DNA of 64,000 nucleotides from positions 372,001 through 436,000 of the forward strand of contig WHVA01000031.1 of the NCBI GenBank assembly GCA_015179125.1. Reading direction: 5' to 3'. This DNA comes from Gautieria morchelliformis. Its lineage: Eukaryota > Basidiomycota > Agaricomycetes > Gomphales > Gomphaceae. Position numbers and translations under genes: made by a program. Position 1 is the stretch's first letter. The number at the start of each line of letters is the position of its first letter. The notes below the pieces were generated by a model. That model ran no database searches. It was not told the origin of the DNA and was given only the letters and a program-made list of their open reading frames with translations. Positions 1-11,946 of this stretch are shown in pieces.

Positions 1-2695
1 TATGGTGCGCCGCCAACTAGACCCCATCTGGCACAAAGTCGGAGCCCGCACGAAGCGGCTCGTGAGTGACCTCAGCGTGTTGCGCAACCTCTTGACGTAA
101 GTCCGTTACTCGTCGATATATTCTCGCAGCATGTTTTGATATAATAACACCGGGCGCGCCAGGTACCTTCTTGCTTATGACCCTCTCGCGTTCCATGCGT
201 ATCTGGAGACCATTGTGGCATCGAATAGCAGTGCTTCTAGTTCCATTTATTCACAGGAGAATCAGTCGCCCTGGCTTACGATGGATGCCGCAAACACGAT
301 TTTCACCGTGGCGAAGAGACGGTGTTACATCAATATTCCTGTCTCAGATACAGACCGTCATCGCAAAGCCGCGGAGGCGGAACAAGACGCCGGATGGGAG
401 GTACTTGACGAGATCGAGGGCGTGGAGCAAAATGGCAAACGGCCGGCGTCGGAGAATAGCAATGAAGACAGGCCATGGTGGTTACCGGAAGATATCAGCC
501 CTATTTTAGAGGAACCGCCGAAGTGGAATCTGCTAGCTGAGACCTTGCACGAAATCGAGGAGGCGATCAACGATAAACCAGGATCATTTCGTGCGTATGC
601 TCTCTCTAGCCACACGTCTCACGTGATCTCACCCTTTCACACGTTATATCAGTGCAGCCAGGATCAGACACGGTGCTCGTTATGACCTCTTCGAACCGGA
701 CCTGCGCGTTGTTGCGAGAGTACCTGGACATGTTGGACTTGGATGCGCCAAAGGGCGAGCAGGGCCGTCCCATGATGATGCGGCGCTTGCGCGGTTACCT
801 GGGTTGGAAGGCAGATCTCCATGCGAGCATCCAGAATCAGGCCAATGCCAATCATCCGAGTTTCAAGAGGGATGCGGCGCCCATTCTGAACCCAGGGGAT
901 GCAGGGACGTCGTCGGGCGACGGAGTGCTAAGCGAGGCAATGAAGAAGAAGGACAGAGACAGACGCGACAGGGCGGCGAGGCGGAGGAGAGTGCGAGGAG
1001 GAGCCCCCGCTGGCGCTAACTCTTCTTCTTCACAGAGACCGAAGGAGTCTGAGCAAGAAGGCTTGATGAAGAGCGAGGGGGTGATGATAGACGAGGCTGA
1101 AAAAATTGCCGACTTGTGAGTCTAGCTCAGAACCGCAGAGGGAAACGTGTGTCGTTTTACTAGCCTGTCATAGCTTCGCGGCAAATTCAGCTACGACCAG
1201 CAAGACGCCCGCTGCCACCACCAACGTCGAGACGGTCCAGTTAGATAACGTCGAATTTGATACCAATTACGGGCTTCTCCCGCCTGAGCAGACGGCGATC
1301 ATACGTGCATACTCGGACGACACGGATGACCAGGTTCTCGCGGAGATTCGGCCGCGTTACATCGTCATGTATGAACCGAACCAAGACTTTATCCGTAGGA
1401 TTGAGGTTAGATCCAGAACACGATATGCCATCGACTTTTTTCGCTCACTGGATTTATCAGGTATATCGCAACGCAAATCCCGGACTAGGAGTACGAGTTT
1501 ATTTTCTGTTTTATGCGATGAGCTGTGAAGAGCATAAGTATTTGGCTGGCCTGCGCCGGGAGAAGGAGAGCTTCGAGCGTCTCATTAAGGAACGAGGGGT
1601 GAGTTTAGAGAGAAAATAATGCTTGTCATCCTTGTCCGGTTGCTTATAGTTCCGCTAGAGCATGCTTATGCCCATCATGGACGAGCGGCGCGCCGGGAGC
1701 AGCATGGGCGATGCGATCGTCAGGACGATTAGCTCCCGCATCGCTGGAGGCGGTAAGGTAGCCACGACCGCCCCGTCTCAGGTAAGGAAGGGTTCTCCAC
1801 GGTTCTGTTATAAAGGTTATTTTTCACGCTTGCGGCTGGGCTTCAGATCATCGTCGACATGCGCGAATTCTGGTCGACACTGCCGAACATGCTTCATGCG
1901 TCGAACCTGAAGATCATACCCGCCACTTTGCTCGTGGGAGACTACATTCTCACACCGGACATGTGTGTAGAAAGGAAGAGCATACCGGACCTTCTGTCAA
2001 GTTTTAATAGTGGCAGGCTGTGCGTACACGGGTTTCCTTGTTAATCGTTTTCTATTGGACCTACAATCTCCTTGTCAGGTATACACAATGCGAGCTGATG
2101 TCCGTGCACTATAAACAGCCGATCCTGTTGATCGAATTCGAGGAGCACAAGTCGTTTTCGCTCAAGGTAATGTTATTTTACTAACGAGCGGCTGTTAGCT
2201 GACCATATGCTCCAGACTGTTGCAGAGATCAAATCCTATGCCAAGGCTACCGGAAAGTACCCCAAAAAGCCGCCGGCTGGAAAGTCTCTACCGGGAGAGA
2301 CGCCTGACTTCGGGTCCGTGCAAGCCAAGCTCGTTCTGTTGGCGCTGTCGTTTCCCCGCGTCCGGATTATCTGGTCGTCTTCTCCATACGCCACCTCCGA
2401 GATATTCACCGATCTCAAGCTCCACAACCCTGAACCTGACCCGGCGAAGGCGGCGGCGGTGGGCGCCGAGGACGACGCAGATGTAGGCGCGGGCGTGAAT
2501 CTCGCGGCAGAGGAACTGCTCAGATCGCTCCCTGGGATCACGGCGAAGAATGCGCGGTATGTGATGGGAAAGGTGGCGAGTGTGCGCGAGCTTTGTGGTC
2601 TCGGGCTGGGGCAGGTGCAGGAGATATTGGGTGTCGAGCCGGGAAAGGCGTGCTGGGAGTTCATACATCATGGGGACAAGGTGTTGAGTGGATAG
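1..2695 (+). CDS. RAD1: XPF/Rad1 DNA-repair endonuclease, 3' part (5' end outside window)
   Basis: Structure-specific endonuclease subunit of nucleotide excision repair and recombination; with ERCC1/Rad10 it cuts the 5' side of lesions in the nucleus. Frame-consistent exons: 1-96, 163-590, 653-1115, 1201-1405, 1461-1598, 1659-1781, 1847-2019, 2079-2166, 2216-2695, all with GT-AG introns of about 50-85 nt. The first exons match the helicase-like region ([16 protein letters not shown]). A lysine/arginine-rich linker follows in exon 3. Exons 4-5 hold the conserved stretch ending [20 protein letters not shown]. Exon 7 carries the ERCC4 nuclease core, GDYILTP then [10 protein letters not shown], with the GDX(n)ERKX3D catalytic residues intact. 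The last exon holds the helix-hairpin-helix pair ([13 protein letters not shown]). At the third intron, AG at 1190 breaks the frame and AG at 1200 keeps it, so 1201 was chosen. No lesion seen; the gene looks functional. The truncation is only the window edge. Confidence 0.93.
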
Positions 2696-3186
2696 CTGCT
2701 GGTGCTTATGTTTGTGTCGCATGACAATGGCAATGAATGAGGTTCTTCGTTGGTTTCTACTGATACTTGTCGGAGACGATGTGTGGCACAGCAAAGTTCA
2801 TGTATGGGCAGTCGGTAATTCAGAACTTATTATTCATCTACTATTTGGTCATAATCTTCTGCATCGCCGTTTAAAACCGCGACTACGTATCTCAGATTCT
2901 GCACTACGGGGCTTACGGCCGGCGCTGCTTCATACACGGACACGACGTTGGCGACTGCTTACCTGGACATGCGGGTCATTGAGCCTACCTCCGCCGCGTC
3001 AGAATATCTGCCACGGGATGTAGTTGCAGTGATTACTGACCACATCTTTTCCGTCGTAAATCGTACCCTGCTTGATGAAAATCTGCCACGAGGGTGATTT
3101 ATCGATCGTCATTCATGCCTGTCACCTGTTAGCTGTCGAAGCACGTCAGCTAACTTGTACCACATGTCTCCTCGTGCTATCTGACA

Positions 3187-3676
3187 CCCCTACGATCCAC
3201 GAGATACCGAACGCGTCCTCACTCAACACATCCCTTCTAGAAATTTATGCCATGATCAAAGGACACAAGGACATCACCTCCACATCGGGGGGAAACTGGG
3301 TTGACGTCCGAGACGTTGCAACGGCCCACGTCAATGCAATAGTTACCGAGGCGGCTGGAGGTGAAACGCTTTATAGTTGCATCAGGTATGGTCTCGCGTC
3401 TATCACAACAAAAAAAGCTTACCTTGTCTGACATTTAGGCCCGTATACCAACCAAGGGATTATTGATGCAGTCCACACGAGGGTACGGCCTCGGACGCGG
3501 TGCTAGCTGCTCTTCCTAAAGGAACTCCCGGCGCGGGGAAGGACGGAGTACACCCTGTGTTGCTTGATACCACGAAGGCTCGCATGCTGTTGGGGATGAA
3601 GTTCCGGCAGCTCAGCGAAACCACCCAGGAGACTGCCGGGAGCTTGTTGCCCAATGAGAAGGGTTTCGCATGGTGA
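3187..3676 (+). pseudogene. NAD(P)-dependent epimerase/reductase (extended SDR) remnant
   Basis: Recognised from the C-terminal half of fungal extended short-chain dehydrogenases (dihydroflavonol-reductase/NmrA-like group). One frame has LNTSLLEIYAMIKGHKD and GNWVDVRDVATAHVNA. After a +1 shift it reads RFIVASG, and after a possible 50-nt intron PYTNQGIIDAVH. A second shift leads to KGTPGAGKDGVHPVLLDTTK and a C-terminal tail LGMKFRQLSETTQETAGSL, stop at about 3676. The Rossmann-fold N-terminus with its glycine-rich motif is not visible in 2700-3180. Two frame changes within 490 bp and the missing N-terminus point to a dead gene. Substrate cannot be guessed. Confidence 0.6.
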
Positions 3677-4042
3677 AGCTTAGATGAGGCCGGCTTCATT
3701 GTTGATGAGAGACGCCATATCCCGAAGCCAGTATCGTACGTAGGACTAGAACGTTCCTACGAAGAAGGATTGGATTGCGATGCTGCTGATCAGCGCGTGA
3801 GGATTGTGAAACCCGCTCGTCACACGCACCGATTTGAGATGATCGTCGCAGACCAGCATTTGAGTCTCTGATGATGAGTGCACGCGATATCTGCGAACTC
3901 GTGCTGGAATATCTTTTATCAAGATCTGTAGATGCAACCCGGTTTCGGATGAGATGGGGCGTGGTGTAGAGGGTTCGACTATTCGGAAACAAGTGATTCG
4001 GGTGGTGCAACTGCGCGGCGACCTGCGCATGGAACGTGCCTG

Positions 4043-4875
4043 TCGCTGTCGGCGGGGACGGGCCCCCTCTCGGAATGCGCGGGGCATTGCGGCTACGGGT
4101 CCGTGTGCGTCGGTCGGTGGGGAGGGCGGTGCTCCTGGGTGCTGGTGCTGGGTCGGGGTGGGGGGTGCGGGTCTGTGCGCGTCAGTGGGGAGTGTAGATG
4201 CGTGCGCCCGGGTGATGGTAGTGGGACGCGGTGGGGCGGGGGGTGCGGGGGCGATGAAACGTGGGGCGAGGGTGAGGACGAGGAGGCGAGACAGTAACGC
4301 AATCCAGGAACCTGAGGGGCGAAGGAGTTGAAACGGAAGGCGATGCGACAGGTACTACGTCGGGGATTAGCGGTCAGATTTGGTAGGACCAGAAGATAGT
4401 CATTGTCGGAGTCCATGTCGTTCTCAGCTTTCGAGCCCACAATGTCCATCCCCGCATGAGGAGCCATGCCTGCACAGCTCGTCCACGACTTCGCTGTCGG
4501 TGGGGGCGCGCCGCTCTCGGAATGCGCGGTGAACTGCGGCTGCGGGTCCGTGCGCGTCAGTCGGTGGGGAGTGCGGTGCGCATGGGTGGTGGTGCTGGGA
4601 CGCGGTGGGGTGGGGCGGGGGCGGGGGCGAGGAAGGTTGGGGCGAGGGTGAGGACGAGGAGGCGAGACAGTAACGCAATCCAGGAACCTGAGGGGCGAAG
4701 GAGTTGAAACGGAAGGCCCTGCGACAGGTACTACGACGGGGATTAGCGGTCAAATTTAGTAGGACTAGAAGATAGTCACGGTCGAAGTCCATGTCGTTCT
4801 CAACTTTCGAGCCCACATTGTCCATCCTTGAATGAGGAGCTATGGTTGCACAGCTCGTCCACGACTTCAAATTCG
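4043..4875. repeat. Two-copy tandem repeat, ~376-bp spacing, G-rich on + strand
   Basis: The block beginning gtgaggacgaggaggcgaga at 4272 recurs at 4648. The segment cacagctcgtccacgacttc near 4475 recurs near 4851, and ctctcggaatgcgcgg near 4068 recurs near 4512. Copy 1 is about 4043-4489, copy 2 about 4490-4875; copy 2 is shorter through small deletions. Reading frames here exist on both strands because of base composition; I see no known protein. A head-to-tail duplication of a GC-rich, possibly former coding segment is the simplest reading. Confidence 0.75.
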
Positions 4876-6860
4876 CCGGGGGGCGGGGGTCGGGGGTCGG
4901 GGGTCTCTATCCCAAGGGGTGCCATAATGATACTCGTAACGTACTACTCCGGCGCGAGTCGCCGACGAGGCTGATCCTGCCACATTCATCCTCAAGTACC
5001 TGGGGATGGAGATATTTCAGCGGCGGTGAGGATGGTGGGATTGAAAACTGAAAAGACGCACGTCTCTTTGAATATCCTCCAAAATATTTGCCTGCAGAGA
5101 CATATCCATGTATACTGACACAGCTATCCAGCATAATTCATCCTTGACGACATCCAGAAGCCTCGGCACCAATACGGTGTTCCCTGTATAGCTGAGTCAG
5201 GTGCCATCCCCCTGCTCAAAGACGATGGACTCAGACGGGTGACACCTTGCCAACGCTCCTTGGCATTTCTCTCGACAACACATGACGGGGTTTCCTGAGC
5301 CAAAGAAAGGACGTATTGGCATGCTGATGCTCGTAGGAGCGATTTGCGGGACAAAGGCTGAAAGAGCGCTCGGGGACGAGACCCTGGTGGGGTGGACAAG
5401 ACTGACGTAGGGCGTGTCAACGAGGTTGATGGCGCTGGTCTGAAAAATCAAGTAGATACATTGCCTAGGGGAACGGAGACTCACGATCGAGTGTTTCGGG
5501 TGACTGGTGGCGGGGGTGTTTGTGAACGCGTCTCAACGCAGTAAGTTGACATAAATATTGGTAATATCCTAACTGCGACGCAGAAATAATTATTGTCACC
5601 GTAGAAGACTTGTGTTGCTAAGTCACGAAACGGCTGGACTTATAATATTGAATTATAATATAAAATTCAGCCAGGGATGGTATCGAAAGTGCCGACAGAC
5701 CACGGCTTAAAATTTCATGGATGGTCAGCCAATACCACACAAGATATCACAGAGAAGACCACGAAACCCCGACAGCCGCCCGGGTTCCTTGCAAATCGAG
5801 ATTTCAGAAATATACAGACACACAGATCAAGCTGCCTTCGGAGTGCACAACACAGGTCATACGTGTCGTCTCTGGAGTGGGAATTGACGAGATCCAAATC
5901 CGTCGACGTCCTCAAATACTGACTCGCCCTCTCGAGTGCCACAGGGCAAGAGAGGGAGCGATAGGCACTTGGCAACGATTTGAAGGCGGAATTGACATTT
6001 CAGGGCCTCCGACGCACGGGGGACTATGGTGCGGACAGATCTGGGTCGTTCTGGGCGTGCGGCCTGTAGAAGCTGCCACCGCCTTGTGTGCCGACTGAAT
6101 ATGAAGACTTGAAATGACAGCAGTCGGAGAGGGCGTGAGTATAAGCGCACGGATCCAGTTGGACAGCCTTCTAGAAGCATCACGTTTTGGGGTTAATACC
6201 GGTAACTGAACTGGTGAGAATAGTACTGTCCAAAGCACATCGGCCTTGATCCGAACTGCACATATCTTGGGCGCGGAAGCGATTGCATGCGCAGTAATGC
6301 GTTGAAACAGACGTCGCTTCCCTTGTAAGAACGGAGGACCCTGGAGAGACGTGGTATTCCCTGCGACGCAGGCGGCAGCCGAGTGACTAGGTCCGATTTC
6401 GCGCAAAAACAAGCGTAAAACTGCTCCGGATCGGGATATCCGGTAGTAGAGTCTATGAGATCTACGGCTCGAATTAGAGGACCACAATCGTGGTTTGGGT
6501 TACAGTGAGTTGGAATCCAGGCAGCCCGGAAAGGAATTGATGGTTCGACTTCAGCTGATGTAATATGGGCGCCCGGGCTTAGAGTTTTCCTTTGTCGTCT
6601 CCAGGTAGACCACTGGCCTTGTTATCTGGTTTGTCCACCGATCCTTGTCTCGTATTACACTGGCTAGTCTCAGTGAAGCGCTACCGTACATGCCTTGATG
6701 CAAGGTCGGATGCTTCTCTTCTTTAGAGCGCGCAGGCTGTGTTCCGCTGGCTCATTCGGCCAGTTTACCACGATATTCGACGCGCGTAATTGGCCATCCT
6801 TCTATCTGCCGTATTTCGGAGCCAGCCGCACGCCAGCTCCACTTACTCGGCCGTGGCGTG
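4876..6860. other. No gene recognised
   Basis: Short open frames occur on both strands but none shows a known domain, and none can be linked through GT-AG introns to a sensible protein. An AT-rich patch lies at about 5640-5670. The stretch 5040-5490 has somewhat gene-like composition on the minus strand (frames of 75-98 codons) but I could not identify it. Confidence 0.5.
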
Positions 6861-6879
6861 CTTCTGACTTGGAAGTTTT

Positions 6880-6889
6880 TATATATAAG
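6880..6889 (+). promoter_or_regulatory. TATA box candidate
   Basis: Sequence tatatataag followed by a long pyrimidine-rich tract (about 6891-6975, with ccccacccaccatctcccccc), the usual look of a strong fungal RNA polymerase II promoter. No convincing ORF follows; the downstream block is made of repeated modules, so a non-coding transcript is possible. Inference only. Confidence 0.4.
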
Positions 6890-7157
6890 AAGTCCCCCTT
6901 TCCTTGTTTCCAGCCCCCACCCACCATCTCCCCCCATTCCTGCGATCCTCCCTCTTACTACCATTGTCCGCACCATCGCCGTCCTCTTTCGTTCATGTCG
7001 CGTTCTTCACTCTTTGATCTCGCGCTTTCTTTGTTTCATCCCAATTTCCCTGTGCTGCTTCTTTTTTCATTCGTTGGCACTCCCTTGGAACTACCTTTAC
7101 GGCTGCTTGCCTCTGGGGCAGCCGGCGAACGCCTAGTTAGATGTCTCCGCTGGTCTT

Positions 7158-7505
7158 GTCTTCGGCTTGGGAGCCTTGGTTAACTTGCAATGGTCAGTGT
7201 GTGTTTTTTTTCTCTGCACGTCTCCAGCTCAGTCCTGACGACACTCAGGTACCTACCGTGCAGGCCTCGCTCTGCTCTTTTGCTCGGGGCTTCGACTATC
7301 TCTGGAGATTCCCGCTCTCAGTGACAGCGGTCGTGGGATCTTGATTAACTTGAAATGGTCTGGCTAAATGTGTGTGTTTTTTTGCTCTACGCGTCTAGCT
7401 CAGTCCTGACGACACTCATGTACCTGCACTGTAGGCTTCGCTTGGTGCTGCGTTATGTTCGGGGGTTCGACTATCTTTCGGCTGCAGATTCCCGCTCTCA
7501 GACTT
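7158..7505 (+). repeat. Imperfect tandem repeat, ~171-bp period
   Basis: agctcagtcctgacgacact occurs at 7225 and again at 7396. The copies share the lead-in (ttaacttg.aatggtc...gtgtgttttttt) and the end (agattcccgctctca). The T-runs before tctag/ccag look like intron 3' ends, so this could be a duplicated exon-intron unit. Confidence 0.65.
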
Positions 7506-7599
7506 CGCTGTCTTAGCTCTCGCTGCAGCAGGCTCGGCTGTCTTAGCTGTCGCTGCGCCAGCTCCCGCTAAATCTCAGCTAAGCCGTTGGGGAAGCGCT

Positions 7600-8420
7600 A
7601 CATGTGGTCCTCCCAGCGGCGCTCTGTTGGACGGAGCGAGCTGCGGCTTCGCTCGCAGGGAGCCTAGGTAAACCCTTGGTGAGTTCCAGAATCGCGGTTT
7701 TGATCCGTCTACTTATCATTGTTCAACCCCTTGAACAGAGTTGTCAAGTCACGACGGCACAGCTGAGTGAACGACTACCTATCGCAGAGGCTTCCGCCCC
7801 CCTTGATCTCCCCCCGCATAGGTGTTTACGCATGCGTCTCCCCTAGCAACCCTCTTTCCTACCTAGCAGAAGCCCAATCTTCGGAGAAGGCTGTCCGCGG
7901 TAGTTGCAAAGGTTGTGGTCTGCCCAGCGGCGCTCTGTTGGACGGAGCAGCCTGCGGGTTCGCTCCCAGGTAGCTTAGGTAAACCCTTGGTGAGAGCTGA
8001 GTGAACGATTGCATGTCGCAGAGGCTTCCGCCCTTGATCCCCCCCCCCCCCCCCCCGCTTCTCTACATAGGTGCATTCCGGGATTTCATGACCTCCCGCG
8101 AAGTACGCTGGGAGCACCTTTGGGCACGCCACTTGTCTTCAGAGTGCTTCGCGAGCTCTGTCTCGTACTCGTGGAAACATTTTTTTTCCTAAGTGCTTCG
8201 CACTCTGCATCGATCTGTGCTTTGTCTCAGATGGCTAAGCGCCATTGTTGCGCATAATGTTTTCCTCCCCATCCTCGTGAGGCTATCCTGTCGTGCATTG
8301 CTTCCACTTGGTGAGTTCAGAATCGCCAGCATTTTGATCCATCTACTAATCCTTGTCTAGTTTCTTGACCAGAGTTGTCAAAATCACGACTGTACAGTGA
8401 ATCATCGATGCCTTATCGCA
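7600..8420 (+). repeat. Diverged modular repeats with an 18-C tract
   Basis: The module ggcgctctgttggacggagc...taaacccttggtgag at about 7618-7683 recurs at about 7930-7994. A second module (gtgagttc.agaatcgc...ttgatcc.tctact.atc...cagagttgtcaa) at 7680-7765 recurs at 8310-8385. A third (gagtgaacga...tcgcagaggcttccgccc) at 7763-7800 recurs at 7995-8035. A run of 18 C lies at 8039-8056. No protein of known family. Confidence 0.6.
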
Positions 8421-9384
8421 CAAGATCCTTTCCGGTGTGCACCTTCGGATAATTTGGAGCTTATGGGGGTTGCTAATTACCTTTTCAGATATCACTCCTT
8501 CCTGGGAGGTGACCGGCCGGAGATGTGCTACACCCCTGAGACCTTAGCGGTGAGCCTGAGTTCCAGCAGCGTGGGTACGTCCACTAATACCATCTCCTGT
8601 TCAGACTGCAAGTTACCAGGACTGGTGCAAAAGATGAGTAACTCTTCGTATGGCCAAATAGAAGCTCACACGAATTATCAGCATCGCTGTTCGGAACAAA
8701 TATAAGAGCACTGATGTGAAGGCGGACATGCTTCGAGATAGCCGGAGACTTCAGGGTGGACTGGGTCTAATATACAGTGATGTCTTGTTGCTAGAGCCAA
8801 AGAAACGAAATTCAATGGGTATTATTATCGGAAGAATCGAATTGTGTTTAAACTTGGGTCCAGCCCTCCTGCCCTGGCAGCACCCCACGTGCTCGTGGCG
8901 CTGCTCGTGTACGTCTATAAAATGCAGATTTGCGTAGAAATGTCGATTCTATCCGGGCATGAAGCGCGTAGATACTCATCCTGTATTTCTGGCGGCACAC
9001 ATCCGACTGTCACACTCGAGAGGATGTCATCCCGCGTGGAAAAAGTAAAAAAAGGGTCAGGGGGGAGAGCGAGAGCGAGAAATGCGAAGACACTGGATGC
9101 CCATTGGTCACAAGCTTCGGAACAACGGGTCACTGAGGAACGCGGCAGCAAATGTTCAGTGCAAGAGGATCCCTTTGTGTCCACCAAGTAAGTGTTGAAG
9201 GTGGTCACGATGAGAATGGTTCCCAGGCCTAAAAGGGGTCCTCAGACAGGATGGGGACGATTGCCGGCACAGAGGGAAAACTTCAGAACTTTGACGCCGC
9301 GATGGTGTTCGATGTGGTTCGTCTATATGGACCCACACACGCTGAGTCCATATAGTTCAGATTCCGCATCTCCGCTTTTCTCCT
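8421..9384. other. No gene recognised
   Basis: One 102-codon frame starts near 8397 but has no recognisable domain. A TATAAAA-like motif lies near 8915. Nothing else is supported. Confidence 0.45.
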
Positions 9385-9545
9385 CAGTCGTTCATGCCAC
9401 TCTGAACGTCTGAGGTAAGAAAGCTCAGCTACTACTTCGCTATCTTACCAATTACTTACTCGCACTGTAGCCTAACGTAGTGCAGGTAATACACAGTCGT
9501 TCCACTCTGAACGTCTGAGCCTAACGTAGTGCAGACTCCAATAGG
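9385..9545 (+). repeat. Short direct repeats
   Basis: ccactctgaacgtctgag occurs at about 9395 and about 9501; cctaacgtagtgcag occurs at about 9471 and about 9520. The pattern suggests a small local duplication. The following 9640-9680 is a T/A-rich run. Confidence 0.6.
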
Positions 9546-10263
9546 TTATGGGCCTACCGCTGCACTCCTAATATCCTTGTGAAGCATCCATACGTCCAGG
9601 AACTATCCGAGACCGTTCTTTTTCTGTCATCCCTGCCTCCACTTGTTTTTTATTTTATTTTTTATTTTTTTATATCCATTGTTATCCATTGAGACGCGTG
9701 CTCATGTAGGATATTACAAGCGTTGTACCTACTGAGTGACCGTGAGAAAAGCTCTAAACATAAGCCCTAAGGCTGGGAGGTCCCAATACGGACTGACTCC
9801 CTTGGGAACTAGTTGCTATAATATAAACATGGCATAATAGGTGTGGGCATGTCCCGAAACACGTGAGAAGTTGTCTGTGATCTGTTTTGGCTGTCTACAA
9901 AAGTGACTGTTGATAAAAGAATGAGAGAGGAGACGCATATCCTGTGCATGGGCGCGGGTGGGCAGAGGGGCGGGCGGGCTGGGCGGGCGTAGGCGTGGCG
10001 TGTGCGGTTGCGGCGAGCGGGTGTGCGGTGAGCGGGTGCGTGGCAGCGAGGGCGAGCGGGTCGGGCGGGGGTCTGTGAAAGGGCATGGGAGGTCAGCGTT
10101 TTGCTCAATACGTGGGTGTCTAAAAATTTTCTCACGCCTACCACAACAACGAAAATTTTCAAAACACTCCAAATCACCCAAAAAACGCTACAAAAGGCAC
10201 ACAGAGCACTGCTAGCAAACACTAGTAATAGCTCTAAAGTACCGAACCAAAGAAAAAGGGTCA

Positions 10264-11911
10264 ATGCCGCCCAGCATGGACCCCACAATGCCCACGGCAT
10301 CACAGACCCGAACGCGATCCAGCAACCAGCAGGGAAACAACAAGACCAGAGCCGAATTGTTGTCAGACCCATACGCAGCGATACGCACAAAGGAAGCAGC
10401 CCGAACCTTCATGGACAAAAACGGTTTCTTCGCCAAGGAAGAGCCGCTGACAGCAGAGCTGCTCAGCCATACACTCCTCTCTGTAGCACGGGATGTCGGG
10501 AAAGACACTGCAGGAAGGGGCCAAAGCTGTAGCTATCTTGATGCTGGAGGAGGCAGCAGGAAAACTAGCAGAAACGATGGCGCAGAAAGTGGGCGAAACG
10601 CTAAGAGAAGTGGTGGGCAAGGTTGAAGAGGCGGCCGACATGGCGTATAACTTAACAGAGGAGGCGCGGATGGCAGTACAGGGGATAGTCAGGCGGTTCG
10701 ACGAAGCGCAAGGACAGATACAAAACGCAGGAACAGTCAGGGAACAAGGACCAGGAGGGATGACATATGCGACTGCACTGAAAGGTAATGTACCTCTCTC
10801 ACATCCAAACACCCTGGAAAGAGCCAGAGCCAGGGAAAGGCAACTTCTGATAGACAGGGAAACGGGAGGCGAGCAGAACACGCTAGCAGATCTCACAGAG
10901 CAGGAGCTGGTAGCCAAAGCAAACGAGGCGGTGGAACAAATTGAAATGCCAGACGAGCTCGAATACGGATGCTTCATAGGAGCCAAAAAACTAGCGAACG
11001 GGGGGATAGTGTTCGAGCTGCGCACACCAGGGGCCGCGAAATGGCTACAAGAGCACAAGGGGCGATTTCTGGAAAAATTCAGTGGGACAGTGGTAATCAA
11101 GGATCGAGCAGTATCAGTAATCATCGAATACGCACCACTCTCACACTCACCAAATGCCCTAGCAGAATTAAGAAAGATCGAACGAGAGTCTGGCTTACTG
11201 ACGGACACCATAATATCAACCAAGTGGATCAAACTGGCCCACAGAAGATCGGAGGGACAAAGATCGGCGCACCTTATCGCCAAATTCACGACAACGGAGG
11301 CGGCCAACCTGAGCATAAGAGACGGCATAATCATAGCGGGCAAAAGGGCATGGGCTAGAAGGATGAGAAGGGAGCCGAGGAGATGCTTAAAATGCCAGAG
11401 ATACAACACAAGACATATAGCGGCGGAGTGTAGTGGACCGGAGACATGCGGCACATGCGGGGAAAATCACAGGACGGCGCAATGCGAAGAGACAGAACCA
11501 GCTAAATTCAAATGCACAAGCTGTGACAAACATGGCCATGCATCATGGGACCGCACGTGCCCAGTATTCGAAGCGACATGCCGAACGATTGAGAGAGCCG
11601 ACCCGGAGCACACCTACAAGTACTTCCCAAACGACAACCCATGGACATGGGAACAGCAAGGCATAGCGGAAGAAGAAGGAACGATGGAAGAAACAATGAG
11701 AAGAGTAGGAGCACACACAAATACAGGACGGCACCACGAGGCGAACCAATGGCACCACAGGGACGAGGGTGGAGGAAGGCGGCAGCAGGGCAGACACAAC
11801 AGAGACGGAAACCCACCTACAGGGCACCAGGATCAGGGGTGGACTAACCAGCAGAGCAGGCAGAGACGACTAGACGAGTACGGCATAAGGCTGGGCCAGA
11901 CAGAGGAGTGA
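10264..11911 (+). pseudogene. LINE ORF1, RNA-binding (gag-like) protein, one frameshift
   Basis: Nucleic-acid-binding protein that coats LINE RNA. The N-terminus (MPPSMDPTMPTASQ...) starts at 10264 in frame 1. At about 10495-10505 the frame moves to the one starting MSGKTLQEGAK at 10493, which stays open to 11911. A predicted helical middle leads to three CCHC-type knuckles near the C-terminus: CLKCQRYNTRHIAAEC, CGTCGENHRTAQC and CTSCDKHGHASWDRTC. The tail is rich in Gln, His and Arg. The stop (11909-11911) lies 35 nt before the first ATG of ORF2. The frame change is more likely a mutation than programmed recoding, because no slippery motif is obvious. Confidence 0.8.
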
Positions 11912-11946
11912 CAACAAGACGACGACACCCACGACCTATACCGCGG

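Noticed and set aside
5912-6487. 191-codon minus-strand frame
   Set aside because: No recognisable motif, no sensible intron connections, composition of random GC-rich sequence.
9385-9545. CRISPR-like or satellite array
   Set aside because: Only two copies of each repeat, no regular spacers, and the genome is eukaryotic.
10363-11454. 363-codon frame on the minus strand opposite LINE ORF1
   Set aside because: It lies antisense to the knuckle-bearing ORF1, shows no domain and reflects the codon use of ORF1.
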